This document shows positions 14,449 to 23,891 of a stretch of 34,742 nt of DNA, in pieces. The DNA lies in assembly GCA_002362175.1 (NCBI GenBank), contig DETU01000039.1:1-34742 (forward strand). The letters run 5' to 3'. Below the pieces are notes generated by a model that made no database searches, was not told where the DNA came from, and was given only the letters and a program-made list of their open reading frames with translations. This DNA is from Ruminococcus sp. UBA3280. Lineage in GTDB: Bacteria; Bacillota; Clostridia; Oscillospirales; Ruminococcaceae. The translations under genes were made by a program, and so were the position numbers. Every line of letters starts with the position of its first letter. Position 1 is the stretch's first letter.

Positions 14449-15000
14449 ATGGGCTGTTTCAGTGTAACGACAGTTCTGCATAACCGTAACGGTCTGAGCA
14501 GGGAAAAATTTACAGAATTATTCTGCAAGGAAATGCAGGAAAAAGGTTATGTTACAACCGATAAGGAAAACAGCGACTTCTTCCGTGCAGTTGCCTTTAC
14601 TGACAAGTGGATTACACTGATTTCAGACTGTCCGAATATTGCAAAACGTCTTAATATGGAATGTATACGTGTTGAAGAAGTTGACAGCGACTTTGTAACG
14701 TTTGACGTGTATTCAGAGACAGGTGAAAAAATCGAATCCATTATAATGGGTATGCCTTACTGGGACGACAACGAAAAAATGGGATATTTCGACCCTACCG
14801 AAAAAGTATGGGGCGGTTTTCTGGAAAACGGCTGTAGCTGGGAAAAGTTTATGGAGGCATTTTACAATAATTCAGTTGACGAAATTATTGAAATGACCGG
14901 TATGAATAACAAGCATATCTTCCTTCCGGAAAAGTACATCGAAGAAGAATGGGAATTTTTCAAAGATGACAATATATTTTTCCTGTATTTCAAGAAATAA
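14449..15000 (+). CDS. Hypothetical protein, 183 residues
   Basis: A soluble acidic protein starting MGCFSVTTVLHNRNGLSREK. The ATG at 14449 follows AAGGAGG with good spacing. An upstream in-frame ATG at 14380 lies before the terminator hairpin and is not plausible. It contains many aromatic and acidic residues (GMPYWDDNEKMGYFDP, EEEWEFFKDDNIFFLYFKK). No motif recognised. It was the original downstream neighbour of ppdK. No clear promoter is visible between the terminator and the ATG, so it may rely on read-through. Confidence 0.75.
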   Translation: MGCFSVTTVLHNRNGLSREKFTELFCKEMQEKGYVTTDKENSDFFRAVAFTDKWITLISDCPNIAKRLNMECIRVEEVDSDFVTFDVYSETGEKIESIIMGMPYWDDNEKMGYFDPTEKVWGGFLENGCSWEKFMEAFYNNSVDEIIEMTGMNNKHIFLPEKYIEEEWEFFKDDNIFFLYFKK

Positions 15001-15002
15001 AA

Positions 15003-15026
15003 AATCCCCCTTGTTACAGGGGGATT
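15003..15026. terminator. Terminator between convergent genes
   Basis: An 8-bp stem, AATCCCCC / GGGGGATT, with an 8-base loop starts right after the stop at 15000, flanked by A-rich and T-containing sequence. It lies just before the end of the GH74 gene on the other strand and can serve both. Confidence 0.75.
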
Positions 15027-15033
15027 CTGAATT

Positions 15034-17700
15034 TTAGATTTCAGGCATTTCTTTAACGGGAAGGTCAGTTTGGTCAAGAGTTTTTATCTCAACATACTGA
15101 ATAATAAGAGCATCATTATTTGTAACTCTGTCACCATTATTATAAACGTCGGCGTTTATTTTTCCCTGTTCCGTAATCTTAAACTCGTCAGGATTTGCTA
15201 TTGATTGCATAATAAGAACAGCATCAGAAATGTTTACCTTCTTATCTTCATTAGCATCACCCCACATAGTTACTTTTGAAGGAGTTGTGGGATTAGTAGG
15301 CTTTGTGGGTTTTGTATCACCCTGACCGTCGGAAAGTTCTCCGTAAACGATACCACAGCCGACCGTTGACATATAAACCGTACCGAATTCATTCATATCA
15401 CCGACAAGGAAGTTACCATTTCCCGTACCGCCGTAAAGGTGGTCTGTATTTATGCATACCCATGTTTTACCTGCGTCTGTTGAACGGTAAATACCCTCAA
15501 CGTCATCTTCTTCAGGTTTACCATACATAAACAGAGTATTTGCACCGCCCTCTTTTTCGGGAGCTCCGTAACCTATTGTTTTAGCATAGAATACATCAGA
15601 TTTTTCAATATTCTTTCCGCCTTCTGTAATTATATACATACCTTCCCAGCCGACAGCCATAGCAAGTGTATCATCATCAATATATGCAAGGTCGCCGGTG
15701 TGGTCGCACATATCATATTTACAAACAGTAGTTTTCTTGAAAGTTGCACCATAGTCTGTACTGATATAGAAATTATACTGTGCGTCGTCGAGAGTAGGTT
15801 CTTTCTTGCTTGTATCAGATGCCCAGTAATCGTTGTACTTGATACCTGAGCCATAGACAATAGCAGGATTTTCAGGGTCAACAAGCGGATATGTTGTCTT
15901 TGAACCGTCAAGACCTGTGGAATCTTTCCATGTTGCACCGAAATCGTCTGTATATTTTATTGCAGCATTGTCACCGCTTGCCTTGATAATTCTGTATGTG
16001 CCGTCCTCAAGCTGAGTAATGGCAACCTTACCGCCTGATGAAATATCAAGTTTTGTCCATGTTTTTCCTGCGTCGGTAGAATAGTAACCGCTTCCGTTAT
16101 CGCTTCCATGTTCAGAAACTCTGACCATGACATCAGGATTCTGCGGACAATATGCAATAGCTGAAGTTGAACCCATATTAGGCTTATACTGTTCAGGAAT
16201 ATCGGTAGCATTCTTATGAATAAATCCGTCATAGTCACCGATTACAGAATAATTGTCGCCTCCGGGAACGCTTACAAAGTCAAGTGCAACAACTTCTTCA
16301 ACGCCGTCGGGCTGGAAATAGAACTGTACACCGCTTTCGTCCCATGTATTGTCGCAGGCAAAAACACCGTTACCTGAAGTCATAAGGATTCTGTCGGGGT
16401 CTCTCGGGTCTATAAGGATACCGCTTCCCCAGTGACAAGCCTTGCCGTAAACCCAGTCATAACCGTTTGTATCAATAGGGAGCGAAACAAATTCCTTATG
16501 CGAACCGTTTTCGTCATAAATAGTTTCACCCTGTCCGGGAGTGATGTTCTCCCATGATTCACCGCCGTCAGTTGAACGGAAGAAATGGTCGCCCCACGCA
16601 ATACTGCCGTCAGTCCATTCTTTCTCGTACCACTGGTCAGACCATACACCACAAGTTCTTGCCACCATTTTATTCGGGTCATTCTTGTCAACGGTAATCA
16701 TACCAACTGCACTATCGGTAACAGAAAGCTTTTTAACATCACCGCTTTCAACGTTGTACTTATAAGCACCGCCTGCACTTCCTGAGAATGCAAGACCTGC
16801 AATATATGTGAAGAAAAGATTTCCGTTTTTGTCACTTGTTATGGAAACAGGATAATTAGCGTCAGGCAAATCTGCTGAAAGTTCTGTGAATTTGTCATCC
16901 TTAACGTCGGCAACATGAATATTTGCCTGACCTGTTACAGAAGTACCGACATAAACCTTACCGCCCTCAATGTGAATAGTACCAATACCGTTCTGCTGGT
17001 TGTAACCTTGTTCACCCTTGTCTTCACTACCACGAACAACATGGTCTGTCCAGAAAGGATATTTCATACTATAGTCGAATAAACCTAAATCGTCGTAACC
17101 CTTTACGGCATTCCATGTCTTACCGCCGTCTGTTGACTTAATAAGTGCGGAATCACCTGCTGTAACGTCACCACCCGCATAGATAGTATCAGTGTTGTCG
17201 GGGTCTATTGCAATAGGTTCACAACATTCACGACCGTCACCGTTTCCGTGTACCTGAATCAAGTCTGTAACATCAGACTCTGTGAAAGTTTCACCACCGT
17301 CGGTAGTCTTATAAATAACAGTTCTTGCACCTGAAAAGTAAGCACAGCCACAAAGGAAATAAACAGTATTATCATCATTCGGGTCTATAGCCATACCCTT
17401 GACACTTAAAAGTCCTCTCTCTTCTTCATTGAGGAAGTCAAAAAGCTGAACCCATCTATTCTGTTCATAATCGAATTTGTACGCACCGCCAACGTCTGTA
17501 CGGAGATACATTTCTTTCTGTCCTGTAACAATGCCTGAAACGAAACCGCCACCGCCGATTTTGAGTGTATCCCACTTCATAGTATCAGCAATATTTTCAG
17601 AAACTGCATCTACATTTACAGAGTTGTTTACATAAGGTATACATGAAACTGCCATACAGGCTGTAAAGATACCTGCCATAGTTCTTTTGAGTAAAGTCAT
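15034..17700 (-). CDS. GH74 xyloglucanase with type I dockerin (secreted cellulosomal enzyme)
   Basis: An 888-residue secreted enzyme. An N-terminal signal peptide (about 1-32, KRTMAGIFTACMAVSC) is followed by the GH74 double seven-bladed propeller (about 42-790). Typical features are IGGGGFVSGIV, the base-bearing RTDVGGAYKFD (Asp69), repeated STDGG.TW blade motifs and the acid-bearing GVFACDN (Asp450). These positions match the two catalytic aspartates of the family. A Thr/Pro linker (about 794-812) leads to a dockerin with two calcium-loop repeats: GDANEDKKVNISDAVLIMQ and ADVYNNGDRVTNNDALIIQ. The enzyme would cut xyloglucan or related beta-1,4-glucans on the cell-surface cellulosome. The ribosome site GGGAGG precedes the ATG. 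It has its own promoter after mfd. Confidence 0.95.
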   Translation of the reverse strand: MTLLKRTMAGIFTACMAVSCIPYVNNSVNVDAVSENIADTMKWDTLKIGGGGFVSGIVTGQKEMYLRTDVGGAYKFDYEQNRWVQLFDFLNEEERGLLSVKGMAIDPNDDNTVYFLCGCAYFSGARTVIYKTTDGGETFTESDVTDLIQVHGNGDGRECCEPIAIDPDNTDTIYAGGDVTAGDSALIKSTDGGKTWNAVKGYDDLGLFDYSMKYPFWTDHVVRGSEDKGEQGYNQQNGIGTIHIEGGKVYVGTSVTGQANIHVADVKDDKFTELSADLPDANYPVSITSDKNGNLFFTYIAGLAFSGSAGGAYKYNVESGDVKKLSVTDSAVGMITVDKNDPNKMVARTCGVWSDQWYEKEWTDGSIAWGDHFFRSTDGGESWENITPGQGETIYDENGSHKEFVSLPIDTNGYDWVYGKACHWGSGILIDPRDPDRILMTSGNGVFACDNTWDESGVQFYFQPDGVEEVVALDFVSVPGGDNYSVIGDYDGFIHKNATDIPEQYKPNMGSTSAIAYCPQNPDVMVRVSEHGSDNGSGYYSTDAGKTWTKLDISSGGKVAITQLEDGTYRIIKASGDNAAIKYTDDFGATWKDSTGLDGSKTTYPLVDPENPAIVYGSGIKYNDYWASDTSKKEPTLDDAQYNFYISTDYGATFKKTTVCKYDMCDHTGDLAYIDDDTLAMAVGWEGMYIITEGGKNIEKSDVFYAKTIGYGAPEKEGGANTLFMYGKPEEDDVEGIYRSTDAGKTWVCINTDHLYGGTGNGNFLVGDMNEFGTVYMSTVGCGIVYGELSDGQGDTKPTKPTNPTTPSKVTMWGDANEDKKVNISDAVLIMQSIANPDEFKITEQGKINADVYNNGDRVTNNDALIIQYVEIKTLDQTDLPVKEMPEI

Positions 17701-17748
17701 AATTATTCCCTCCCGTTAAGTATTCTATACGACTTTATATATAAGATT

Positions 17749-17777
17749 ATTTTATCATGTTTTTTATAATATGTCAA
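17749..17777 (-). promoter_or_regulatory. Promoter of the GH74 gene
   Basis: On the minus strand TTGACA (17772-17777), a 17-base spacer and TAAAAT (17749-17754) lie 48 bp before the ATG. No substrate-responsive operator stands out in the 106-base gap between mfd and this gene. Confidence 0.8.
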
Positions 17778-17806
17778 TAGAAAACCAGAATTTTAAACAT
17801 ACAATT

Positions 17807-20800
17807 TTATTTATCAGTACGGTTATTATAAATTATCTCAACCGTTTCCCTCATCATATCAAAGGGCTTTGACTTAGGGGAAATCTTTACAGAAATATAT
17901 GATTTGCCCGAACCGTTGAAGGTTATACTTCCCTTGTAATTCTTCATCAATGCCGTTATCTGCTGGGTTTCCATATATTCCGTATAGAAATACATTGAAC
18001 CGTTTTTCTGTGATATTTCGGTAATGCCGAGATGTGCAGCCTTATTTCTCAGCAATGAAACTTCAATAAGTCCAAGAACTGATTTAGGCGGTTCGCCGTA
18101 ACGGTCAATAAGTTCGTCAATAAGGTCTGCCTTGTCCTCATTGTTGTTTACAATCATAATTTTTCTGTATATGTCTATACGCTGATTAAGACTTGATATA
18201 TATTTTTCGGGAATATGTGCGTCAATCTGAATATCTATCAGGCACTCGGGAACTTTTTCGGGTTTTTCACCTTTTTCCTCCGCTACAGCTTCGGAAAGAA
18301 GTTTCAGGTACATATCATAACCTACAGCTTCCATATGCCCGTGCTGTCTCCCACCGAGAATACTTCCTGCTCCTCTTATTTCAAGGTCACGGAGAGCTAT
18401 TCTGAAACCGCTTCCGAACTGTGTAAACTCCCTCATTGCATTAAGACGTTTTGCCGCTACTTCAGTTAATACCTTATCTTTCTGATATGTGAAATACGCA
18501 TATCCTCTCCTGTTTGAACGTCCTACACGTCCTCTAAGCTGATAAAGCTGTGAAAGACCGAAACGGTCGGCATCATCAATAATAAGAGTATTTACATTAG
18601 GAACATCAACACCTGTTTCTATTATAGTGGTACATACAAGTATATCTATCTCATGTTCAACAAGTTTCGTCCATATATCAGACATTTCGTCCTCACTCAT
18701 CTGTCCGTGTGCATAAGCAATGCGTGTGTCGGGAAGTCTTTCCTGCAAGCGTGCGACACAAGCCTGAATGGTTTCTATCCTGTTGTGAATATAATAGACC
18801 TGTCCCCCACGTCTTAATTCACGCACTATCGCCTGAATTACCGTACTCATATTATACTCTATAACATAAGTCTGCACGGGATATCTGTCCTGCGGAGGTT
18901 CTTCCAGTACCGACATATCACGTATACCGCTCATTGCCATATTGAGAGTACGTGGAATAGGTGTTGCTGAAAGCATAAGGACATCAACACCGCTGAAACT
19001 CTCTTTGAATTTTTCCTTGTGTGCCACTCCGAAACGCTGTTCTTCGTCTATTATAGCAAGCCCCAAATCCTTGAAAATTACACTTTTCTGTATTATTTTG
19101 TGTGTACCTATTATAAGGTCAATTCTGCCCTGTTTCAGTTTTTTCAGAATTTCGGTCTGCTGTTTTGGTGTACGGTATCTTGAAAGCAGTTCTATATTTA
19201 CGGGAAACTGTTCAAAACGCCTCAAAGCTGTCTGATAGTGCTGATATGCAAGAACGGTTGTCGGTGCAAGAATGGCACATTGTTTTCCCGAAAGAATACA
19301 CTTCATAGCCGCACGGAAAGCAACTTCCGTCTTTCCGAAACCTACATCTCCGCACAGCAGTCTTTCCATAGGCTTCTCACTTTCCATATCGGATTTTATT
19401 TCGGATATTGACTGCAACTGGTCGTCCGTCTCTACATACGGAAAACGTTCCTCAAAATCATGTTGTATTTCGTCGTCGGGAAAAAACGCAAATCCCCTGC
19501 TCTGTTCACGTTTTGCATAGAGTTCAATGAGTTCGTGTGCCATATCTTTTACAGCACGCTTTACATTTCCCCTTGTTTTCTGCCATTCGTTAGACGAGAG
19601 CTTATTGAGTCTCACACCGCTGTCGTCACGTGGTCCTATATACTTTGAAACCATATCAAGCTGTGTTACAGGTATATAGAGTTTATCCGTACCTGCATAC
19701 TGTATAGTAATGTAATCTTTTGTAATGCCGTCAAATTCAAGCTTGCGTATACCGATAAAACGTCCTATTCCGTGACCTGAATGAACTACCAAATCACCCT
19801 CCGCAATATCGGCAAGACTGCGTATTTCTTCAGCTTTGTTCTTCCTTTTACGCCTGTTACGCTGTTTGATGTCCATTGAACGACCCTGAGTAATAAGAAC
19901 CGTTTTATTTTCGGTATACTCAAAACCACCGCTGAAACTTCCCGACATAAGATATACACGGCTGTTTTCGGGGACGGTATCTTCACCGCACAGGTCACAC
20001 AAAATCCCCTGCTCCCTCAAATCGTCTTTAATAATAGGCAGTGTTTTTTCACTTCCTGCACAGAGAATTATCCTGTATTTTCTTTTTATAAATTCTTTCA
20101 AGTCCTCCGTAAGCTGTTTCATCTCACCACCCCACACGGCAGTCTGAACAGCTTCAAAACTTACAAGCCGACGGAAATCTATCCGTTCACCGCCCTGCAT
20201 GAAGTTGCTGATATAAAGACAGACATATTTTTCAGCGATATTCTGTATCTTCGGAAGTTCAATAATATGACCGTCAAGCCCCCTGCAAAGCTGACCGTCC
20301 TCCATAAGAATCTTAACGTCCTCATTATGACGTGCAATTATACCGCCTGCACTGTCCATAACGCCTGAATAGTCGCTGAACATTACAACACCGTTTACAT
20401 AATCGAAAACGGTTGACGGAATATCATAAACAAGGGGATAATATTTCTGACCGTGTGCAAGTATTTCGCCCGCACGGAGTCTGTGAACGTCAGCACCGAG
20501 ATTCTCACGGATAAGTTCAGTACGTTTTCCCCTTGCCTTTCCGATTAAATTTTCTATTCTGTCCGCAAGTTCTTCATTATTATAAAGTATTTCGCTCGCA
20601 GGAGGAATTTCAATTCTTTCAAGCGGTTCTGTACGTCTTTGCGTATCGGTTTCAAATTCCGAGATTGTGTCAATTTCGTCTCCCCACAATTCAACACGCA
20701 CGGGTCTTTCTGCCTGTACGGGAAAAATGTCAATAATAGAACCCCTTACGGAAAACTGTGAAGCTCCCTCTACCTTTTCACATCGCTGATAACCGTTTTC

Positions 20801-21268
20801 CGCAAGAAGTGACGAAAATTCTGAAATATCAATTTCCTGTCCCTGACAAATTTCAATAATTGCCGAAACAAGTTTTTCAGGCGGAATAACAGGTTGCATT
20901 ACCGCTTCTATTCCTGCACATATTATCCTGCTTTTTCCCCTTATAACCTTTGTAAGTGCGGAAAGTCTCATATATTCGTATTCATGATTTGCCGTGTCAA
21001 CAGGAGTGAAAACAAGTTCTTTTGACGGAAAAAGCACTGCCGTTTCGTTTCCCGACATCATATTAATATCGTCGCACAGTTTTCTTGCCTCTGCTTCCGT
21101 ACCTGCTATTACTATATTTACCTTGTCGTCCGAGAGAGCATATATAAAATTTGCCCTGTGAATATGTGAAAGACCTGTCACGGAAACGGGTGAAATTTTT
21201 CTGTCAATTGCTTCACAGATACTTCTGTAACCTGAAAGCTCCCTGAAAAGATTTTTAAAAAGTTTCAT
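17807..21268 (-). CDS. mfd: Transcription-repair coupling factor Mfd
   Basis: An 1153-residue translocase that removes RNA polymerase stalled at DNA lesions and recruits UvrA. The usual length of the family is about 1150. Layout: the UvrB-like N-terminal region, the RNA-polymerase-interacting domain (near DIAEGDLVVHSGHGIGRF), then the RecG-like motor. The motor has Walker A CGDVGFGKTEVA (about residue 640), the DEEQRFGV box (about 740), LSATPIPRTLNMAMSG and QLRGRVGRSNRRGYAYF (about 915). A C-terminal TRCF domain follows. The ATG at 21268 is preferred: GGAG lies eight bases upstream, whereas it is too close to the ATG at 21274. It is 37 bases after pth and probably co-transcribed with it. Confidence 0.97.
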   Translation of the reverse strand: MKLFKNLFRELSGYRSICEAIDRKISPVSVTGLSHIHRANFIYALSDDKVNIVIAGTEAEARKLCDDINMMSGNETAVLFPSKELVFTPVDTANHEYEYMRLSALTKVIRGKSRIICAGIEAVMQPVIPPEKLVSAIIEICQGQEIDISEFSSLLAENGYQRCEKVEGASQFSVRGSIIDIFPVQAERPVRVELWGDEIDTISEFETDTQRRTEPLERIEIPPASEILYNNEELADRIENLIGKARGKRTELIRENLGADVHRLRAGEILAHGQKYYPLVYDIPSTVFDYVNGVVMFSDYSGVMDSAGGIIARHNEDVKILMEDGQLCRGLDGHIIELPKIQNIAEKYVCLYISNFMQGGERIDFRRLVSFEAVQTAVWGGEMKQLTEDLKEFIKRKYRIILCAGSEKTLPIIKDDLREQGILCDLCGEDTVPENSRVYLMSGSFSGGFEYTENKTVLITQGRSMDIKQRNRRKRKNKAEEIRSLADIAEGDLVVHSGHGIGRFIGIRKLEFDGITKDYITIQYAGTDKLYIPVTQLDMVSKYIGPRDDSGVRLNKLSSNEWQKTRGNVKRAVKDMAHELIELYAKREQSRGFAFFPDDEIQHDFEERFPYVETDDQLQSISEIKSDMESEKPMERLLCGDVGFGKTEVAFRAAMKCILSGKQCAILAPTTVLAYQHYQTALRRFEQFPVNIELLSRYRTPKQQTEILKKLKQGRIDLIIGTHKIIQKSVIFKDLGLAIIDEEQRFGVAHKEKFKESFSGVDVLMLSATPIPRTLNMAMSGIRDMSVLEEPPQDRYPVQTYVIEYNMSTVIQAIVRELRRGGQVYYIHNRIETIQACVARLQERLPDTRIAYAHGQMSEDEMSDIWTKLVEHEIDILVCTTIIETGVDVPNVNTLIIDDADRFGLSQLYQLRGRVGRSNRRGYAYFTYQKDKVLTEVAAKRLNAMREFTQFGSGFRIALRDLEIRGAGSILGGRQHGHMEAVGYDMYLKLLSEAVAEEKGEKPEKVPECLIDIQIDAHIPEKYISSLNQRIDIYRKIMIVNNNEDKADLIDELIDRYGEPPKSVLGLIEVSLLRNKAAHLGITEISQKNGSMYFYTEYMETQQITALMKNYKGSITFNGSGKSYISVKISPKSKPFDMMRETVEIIYNNRTDK

Positions 21269-21311
21269 TGTCATATCTCCAATTCTATATGTCCGGAAAA
21301 AGTTTCTGTTC

Positions 21312-21935
21312 TTAGTTATATTTATTCATTGCTTCATCGGTTTTTCCCTGAACCATAAGCTTTATACTCTCACAGGCGTTTTCTGCGGAAATTTTCATTT
21401 TCTCTATATCTTCCTTACCGAACTTTCCGAGTACCCACTTTGCAAGGTTGTAATCAGGGTGGGGCTTTTTTCCGACACCTGTCTTTATACGCTGAAAATC
21501 GTCCCTTCCCGTAAGGTCTATGATACTTCTCAGACCATTATGACCCCCGTGACTCCCTTTTCTTCTTATACGGATTTTTCCGCAGTCAAGTGAAATGTCG
21601 TCACATACAACAATAAGGTTTGTTACATCAATCTTATAAAATTCAAGTGCCTGTACTATTGACTCACCGCTGTTGTTCATATAAGTTGTGGGTTTGAGAA
21701 GCAGACAGCGTACACCTTCTATATTCACCTCTGCTGTTTTTCCTTTGAAACGAAGTCTGTTTATTTCTGTATTATATTGTGAAGCGAGCAGGTCAAGAAC
21801 ATTAAAACCGGCATTATGGCGTGTATTGTCGTACTGCATACCGGGATTGCCAAGCCCTGCTATAACATATTCTGTTTTACCGGTCTGTGCAGACGAGTTC
21901 TGAGAAATTCTGTCAAAAACATCAAAAATACTCAT
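21312..21935 (-). CDS. pth: Peptidyl-tRNA hydrolase
   Basis: A 207-residue enzyme that frees tRNA from peptidyl-tRNA dropped by stalled ribosomes. All family motifs are present: VIAGLGNPGMQYDNTRHNAGF (catalytic His40), KPTTYMNNSGES (Asn87), VVCDDISLDCGKIRIR (Asp112) and GSHGGHNGLRSI (Asn133). It has about 20 extra N-terminal residues compared with the E. coli enzyme; the start is supported by AAGGAG at good spacing. First gene of a pth-mfd unit, an arrangement common in Firmicutes. Confidence 0.97.
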   Translation of the reverse strand: MSIFDVFDRISQNSSAQTGKTEYVIAGLGNPGMQYDNTRHNAGFNVLDLLASQYNTEINRLRFKGKTAEVNIEGVRCLLLKPTTYMNNSGESIVQALEFYKIDVTNLIVVCDDISLDCGKIRIRRKGSHGGHNGLRSIIDLTGRDDFQRIKTGVGKKPHPDYNLAKWVLGKFGKEDIEKMKISAENACESIKLMVQGKTDEAMNKYN

Positions 21936-21987
21936 TGTAGTTTCTCCTTGTATAAAATTTTATATAAAAATATGTTCTTATATCTGA

Positions 21988-22016
21988 ATTATAACATTTT
22001 TTCAGGATAATTTCAA
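21988..22016 (-). promoter_or_regulatory. Promoter of pth-mfd
   Basis: On the minus strand TTGAAA (22011-22016), a 17-base spacer and a perfect TATAAT (21988-21993), 52 bp before the pth ATG. Confidence 0.85.
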
Positions 22017-22142
22017 CCATTAAATTTATACGGATTTTACGTCATCTTTGCAAAATACTGTTTCATTAAACAGATTTTCAGGCATAATTCATCAGGAATA
22101 TGACAACTCCGAAAATCAATAATAGTATTAGTTATAATATAC

Positions 22143-22171
22143 TTGACAAAGTTCAAAAAGCGTGATATACT
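22143..22171 (+). promoter_or_regulatory. Promoter of the Thr-rich surface protein gene
   Basis: TTGACA (22143-22148), a 17-base spacer and TATACT (22166-22171). It leaves a leader of about 75 bases before the ATG at 22255 in which I see no obvious structure. The rest of the 21936-22254 gap holds only the two divergent promoters. Confidence 0.85.
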
Positions 22172-22254
22172 GAATTTTGTTAAATAGCGTAAAACAATTA
22201 CAGTAAAACTTAAAATCATCATTTGCTGTACACAAAAATAAGGAGTTTTTAAAA

Positions 22255-23007
22255 ATGAAGATGAAAAAATTTATTGCATCTATAGCTTCAGTTGCAATAT
22301 CTGCAACAGCTTTTGCTGTCATGTCAGTTTCAGCATATGCGGCAGACATAAATATTCCATATACACAGTCTGAAAATTCCCTTACCACAAGCAGTGATAC
22401 AAAAGAAGTAAGAGTAAATATCTGCAACACATGGAGTGGTAACAATATTGAAGATATAAGCACAGATACAGCAGTAAGTGAAAAAATCGTTGTGAAATTC
22501 ACAGTTGACGGTATCGGCTCGGATTCAACAAGAACAAATGAGGACGGTACTACAGAAAATTTATGTGCTTACCTTATCGGAAGCATAGGCACTAACAGTG
22601 CATGGAATCCCGATGAAAGCGGAAACAAAACAGTAGCTATCAACGGAGACGGTGATTATACTGCCATATGGACTCTTGACGAAGATTCCGAATCAATCGA
22701 CAATCTTATTCTTCAGTCAAATATCAGAATTGATGCCGATAAAACACTTAAAGAAAGTGGTATAACAATTACTGTAAATTCAGTCTCCACCATAGGTGAA
22801 GAAGATACAAGCACCACCACTACTACAACTACTACAGAATCAACAACTACCACCACAGCAGCCACTACATCAGGAAGTACGACAACTGCAACAGGTATTG
22901 CACAGACTCCTGCTCCTACGGGCGACAAAGGCGTTGGTGCTGTATTTACCGTAATAACAACAGCCGGTGTTGCAATGATTCTTTCAAAAAAGAAAAATAA
23001 CCGATGA
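22255..23007 (+). CDS. Exported surface protein with Thr-rich stalk and C-terminal anchor
   Basis: A 250-residue protein. A signal peptide (about 1-29, ending SVSAYA before AD) is followed by a 150-residue extracellular beta-rich domain with no family I recognise. A Thr-rich stalk (about 183-217, long runs of Thr with Ser/Ala/Glu) leads to APTGDKG, a hydrophobic segment (GVGAVFTVITTAGVAMIL) and the basic end SKKKNNR. The end has the layout of a sorting signal with a PTGD-type motif in place of LPxTG, so it is either sortase-anchored or simply held by the C-terminal helix. AAGGAG precedes the ATG, and a strong promoter and terminator bracket it as a single gene. Confidence 0.8.
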   Translation: MKMKKFIASIASVAISATAFAVMSVSAYAADINIPYTQSENSLTTSSDTKEVRVNICNTWSGNNIEDISTDTAVSEKIVVKFTVDGIGSDSTRTNEDGTTENLCAYLIGSIGTNSAWNPDESGNKTVAINGDGDYTAIWTLDEDSESIDNLILQSNIRIDADKTLKESGITITVNSVSTIGEEDTSTTTTTTTTESTTTTTAATTSGSTTTATGIAQTPAPTGDKGVGAVFTVITTAGVAMILSKKKNNR

Positions 23008-23035
23008 TAGCAGTTTATTACATTGCTTTTTCAAT

Positions 23036-23060
23036 GCCCTCTGTTTCAGGGGGCTTTTTT
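23036..23060 (+). terminator. Terminator after the surface protein gene
   Basis: GCCCTC / GGGGGC stem with a T-G pair, 7-base loop and six T, 29 bases after the stop. Confidence 0.8.
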
Positions 23061-23083
23061 CACAAAACAGGTAAATTGAAAAT

Positions 23084-23797
23084 ATGAAAAAATTTAATTA
23101 CAAAAAATTACTTATACTCTCATTCTTATTACTTAATGTTTCATGCACATCAGATGTCGGACAACTCTCAATCAATATCCCTGCCGAAGCCTCAGACCCC
23201 AATGCAGTTACTTTTGATGACGGTGATTTTTCTTTTGCCTCCGTTATAAATGATGACAGTGAATCCGCCTGCGGAGAACTTGCTGTAGTTGAGGTACTGG
23301 GAAACAAAATGCTTAAATTTACCGACGATATGACAGTATCTCTTGACAAAAAAGTTCAGAAGATAAGCATAAATTCCGCTAAACTTCTCGGTACGGAAAA
23401 TCTTTCAAAAGTGAGAAGTATTGAATTTGATATCTATGCCGACGCAGTCACAGACGGATATGTAAATCAGGACGGAAACAACGTAAAAGCTGCGGGTACT
23501 ATATCATGCGGAGGCGGAACGGTCGTGGACAAAACCGACAGTGACGGCAAGAGAAAATGGTATGATTTTACGGGATTCGAGGGCGGAGAATATAATTTAA
23601 GTATGTCGGGAGCAGTTCACGGTATTTTTAAATTTCTTCTTGCCGACAGCGGTTTATGCTGGTCGGAAAAAATGGACGACGCTAATTTCCTTATCATGCG
23701 TTGGGGCAGTGAAAACCAATCCAACCTTTATATTGATAATATCGTTTTTTTCGACGAAAACGGCGTTTCTATACCATTGACAAAAAATTCCGATTAA
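23084..23797 (+). CDS. Lipoprotein with a carbohydrate-binding-like domain
   Basis: A 237-residue exported protein starting MKKFNYKKLLILSFLLLNVSC. Cys21 in LNVSC fits a lipobox, so the mature protein is probably tethered to the membrane. The remaining domain has repeated beta strands and ends with SNLYIDNIVFFDENGVS, the kind of ending seen in jelly-roll binding modules of cellulolytic Ruminococcus proteins. The binding role is inference. The ribosome site is weak (ACAGG), and no promoter is seen between the preceding terminator and the start, so expression may depend on read-through. Confidence 0.65.
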   Translation: MKKFNYKKLLILSFLLLNVSCTSDVGQLSINIPAEASDPNAVTFDDGDFSFASVINDDSESACGELAVVEVLGNKMLKFTDDMTVSLDKKVQKISINSAKLLGTENLSKVRSIEFDIYADAVTDGYVNQDGNNVKAAGTISCGGGTVVDKTDSDGKRKWYDFTGFEGGEYNLSMSGAVHGIFKFLLADSGLCWSEKMDDANFLIMRWGSENQSNLYIDNIVFFDENGVSIPLTKNSD

Positions 23798-23826
23798 AAA
23801 AGTTTGTCTTATATTACCATTTTTTA

Positions 23827-23855
23827 TTGACAGATACATCATTCTGTGATACAAT
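23827..23855 (+). promoter_or_regulatory. Promoter of the superoxide reductase-rubrerythrin operon
   Basis: TTGACA (23827-23832), a 17-base spacer and TACAAT (23850-23855), 37 bp before the start at 23892. No PerR-like palindrome was recognised nearby. Confidence 0.8.
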
Positions 23856-23891
23856 ATATACATATTTCTAAAACAGAAAGGAATGACTAAA

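Noticed and set aside
22810..22890. Possible microsatellite or CRISPR-like repeat in the Thr-rich region
   Set aside because: The repetition comes from ACN/ACA codons of a Thr stalk without regular units or spacers.
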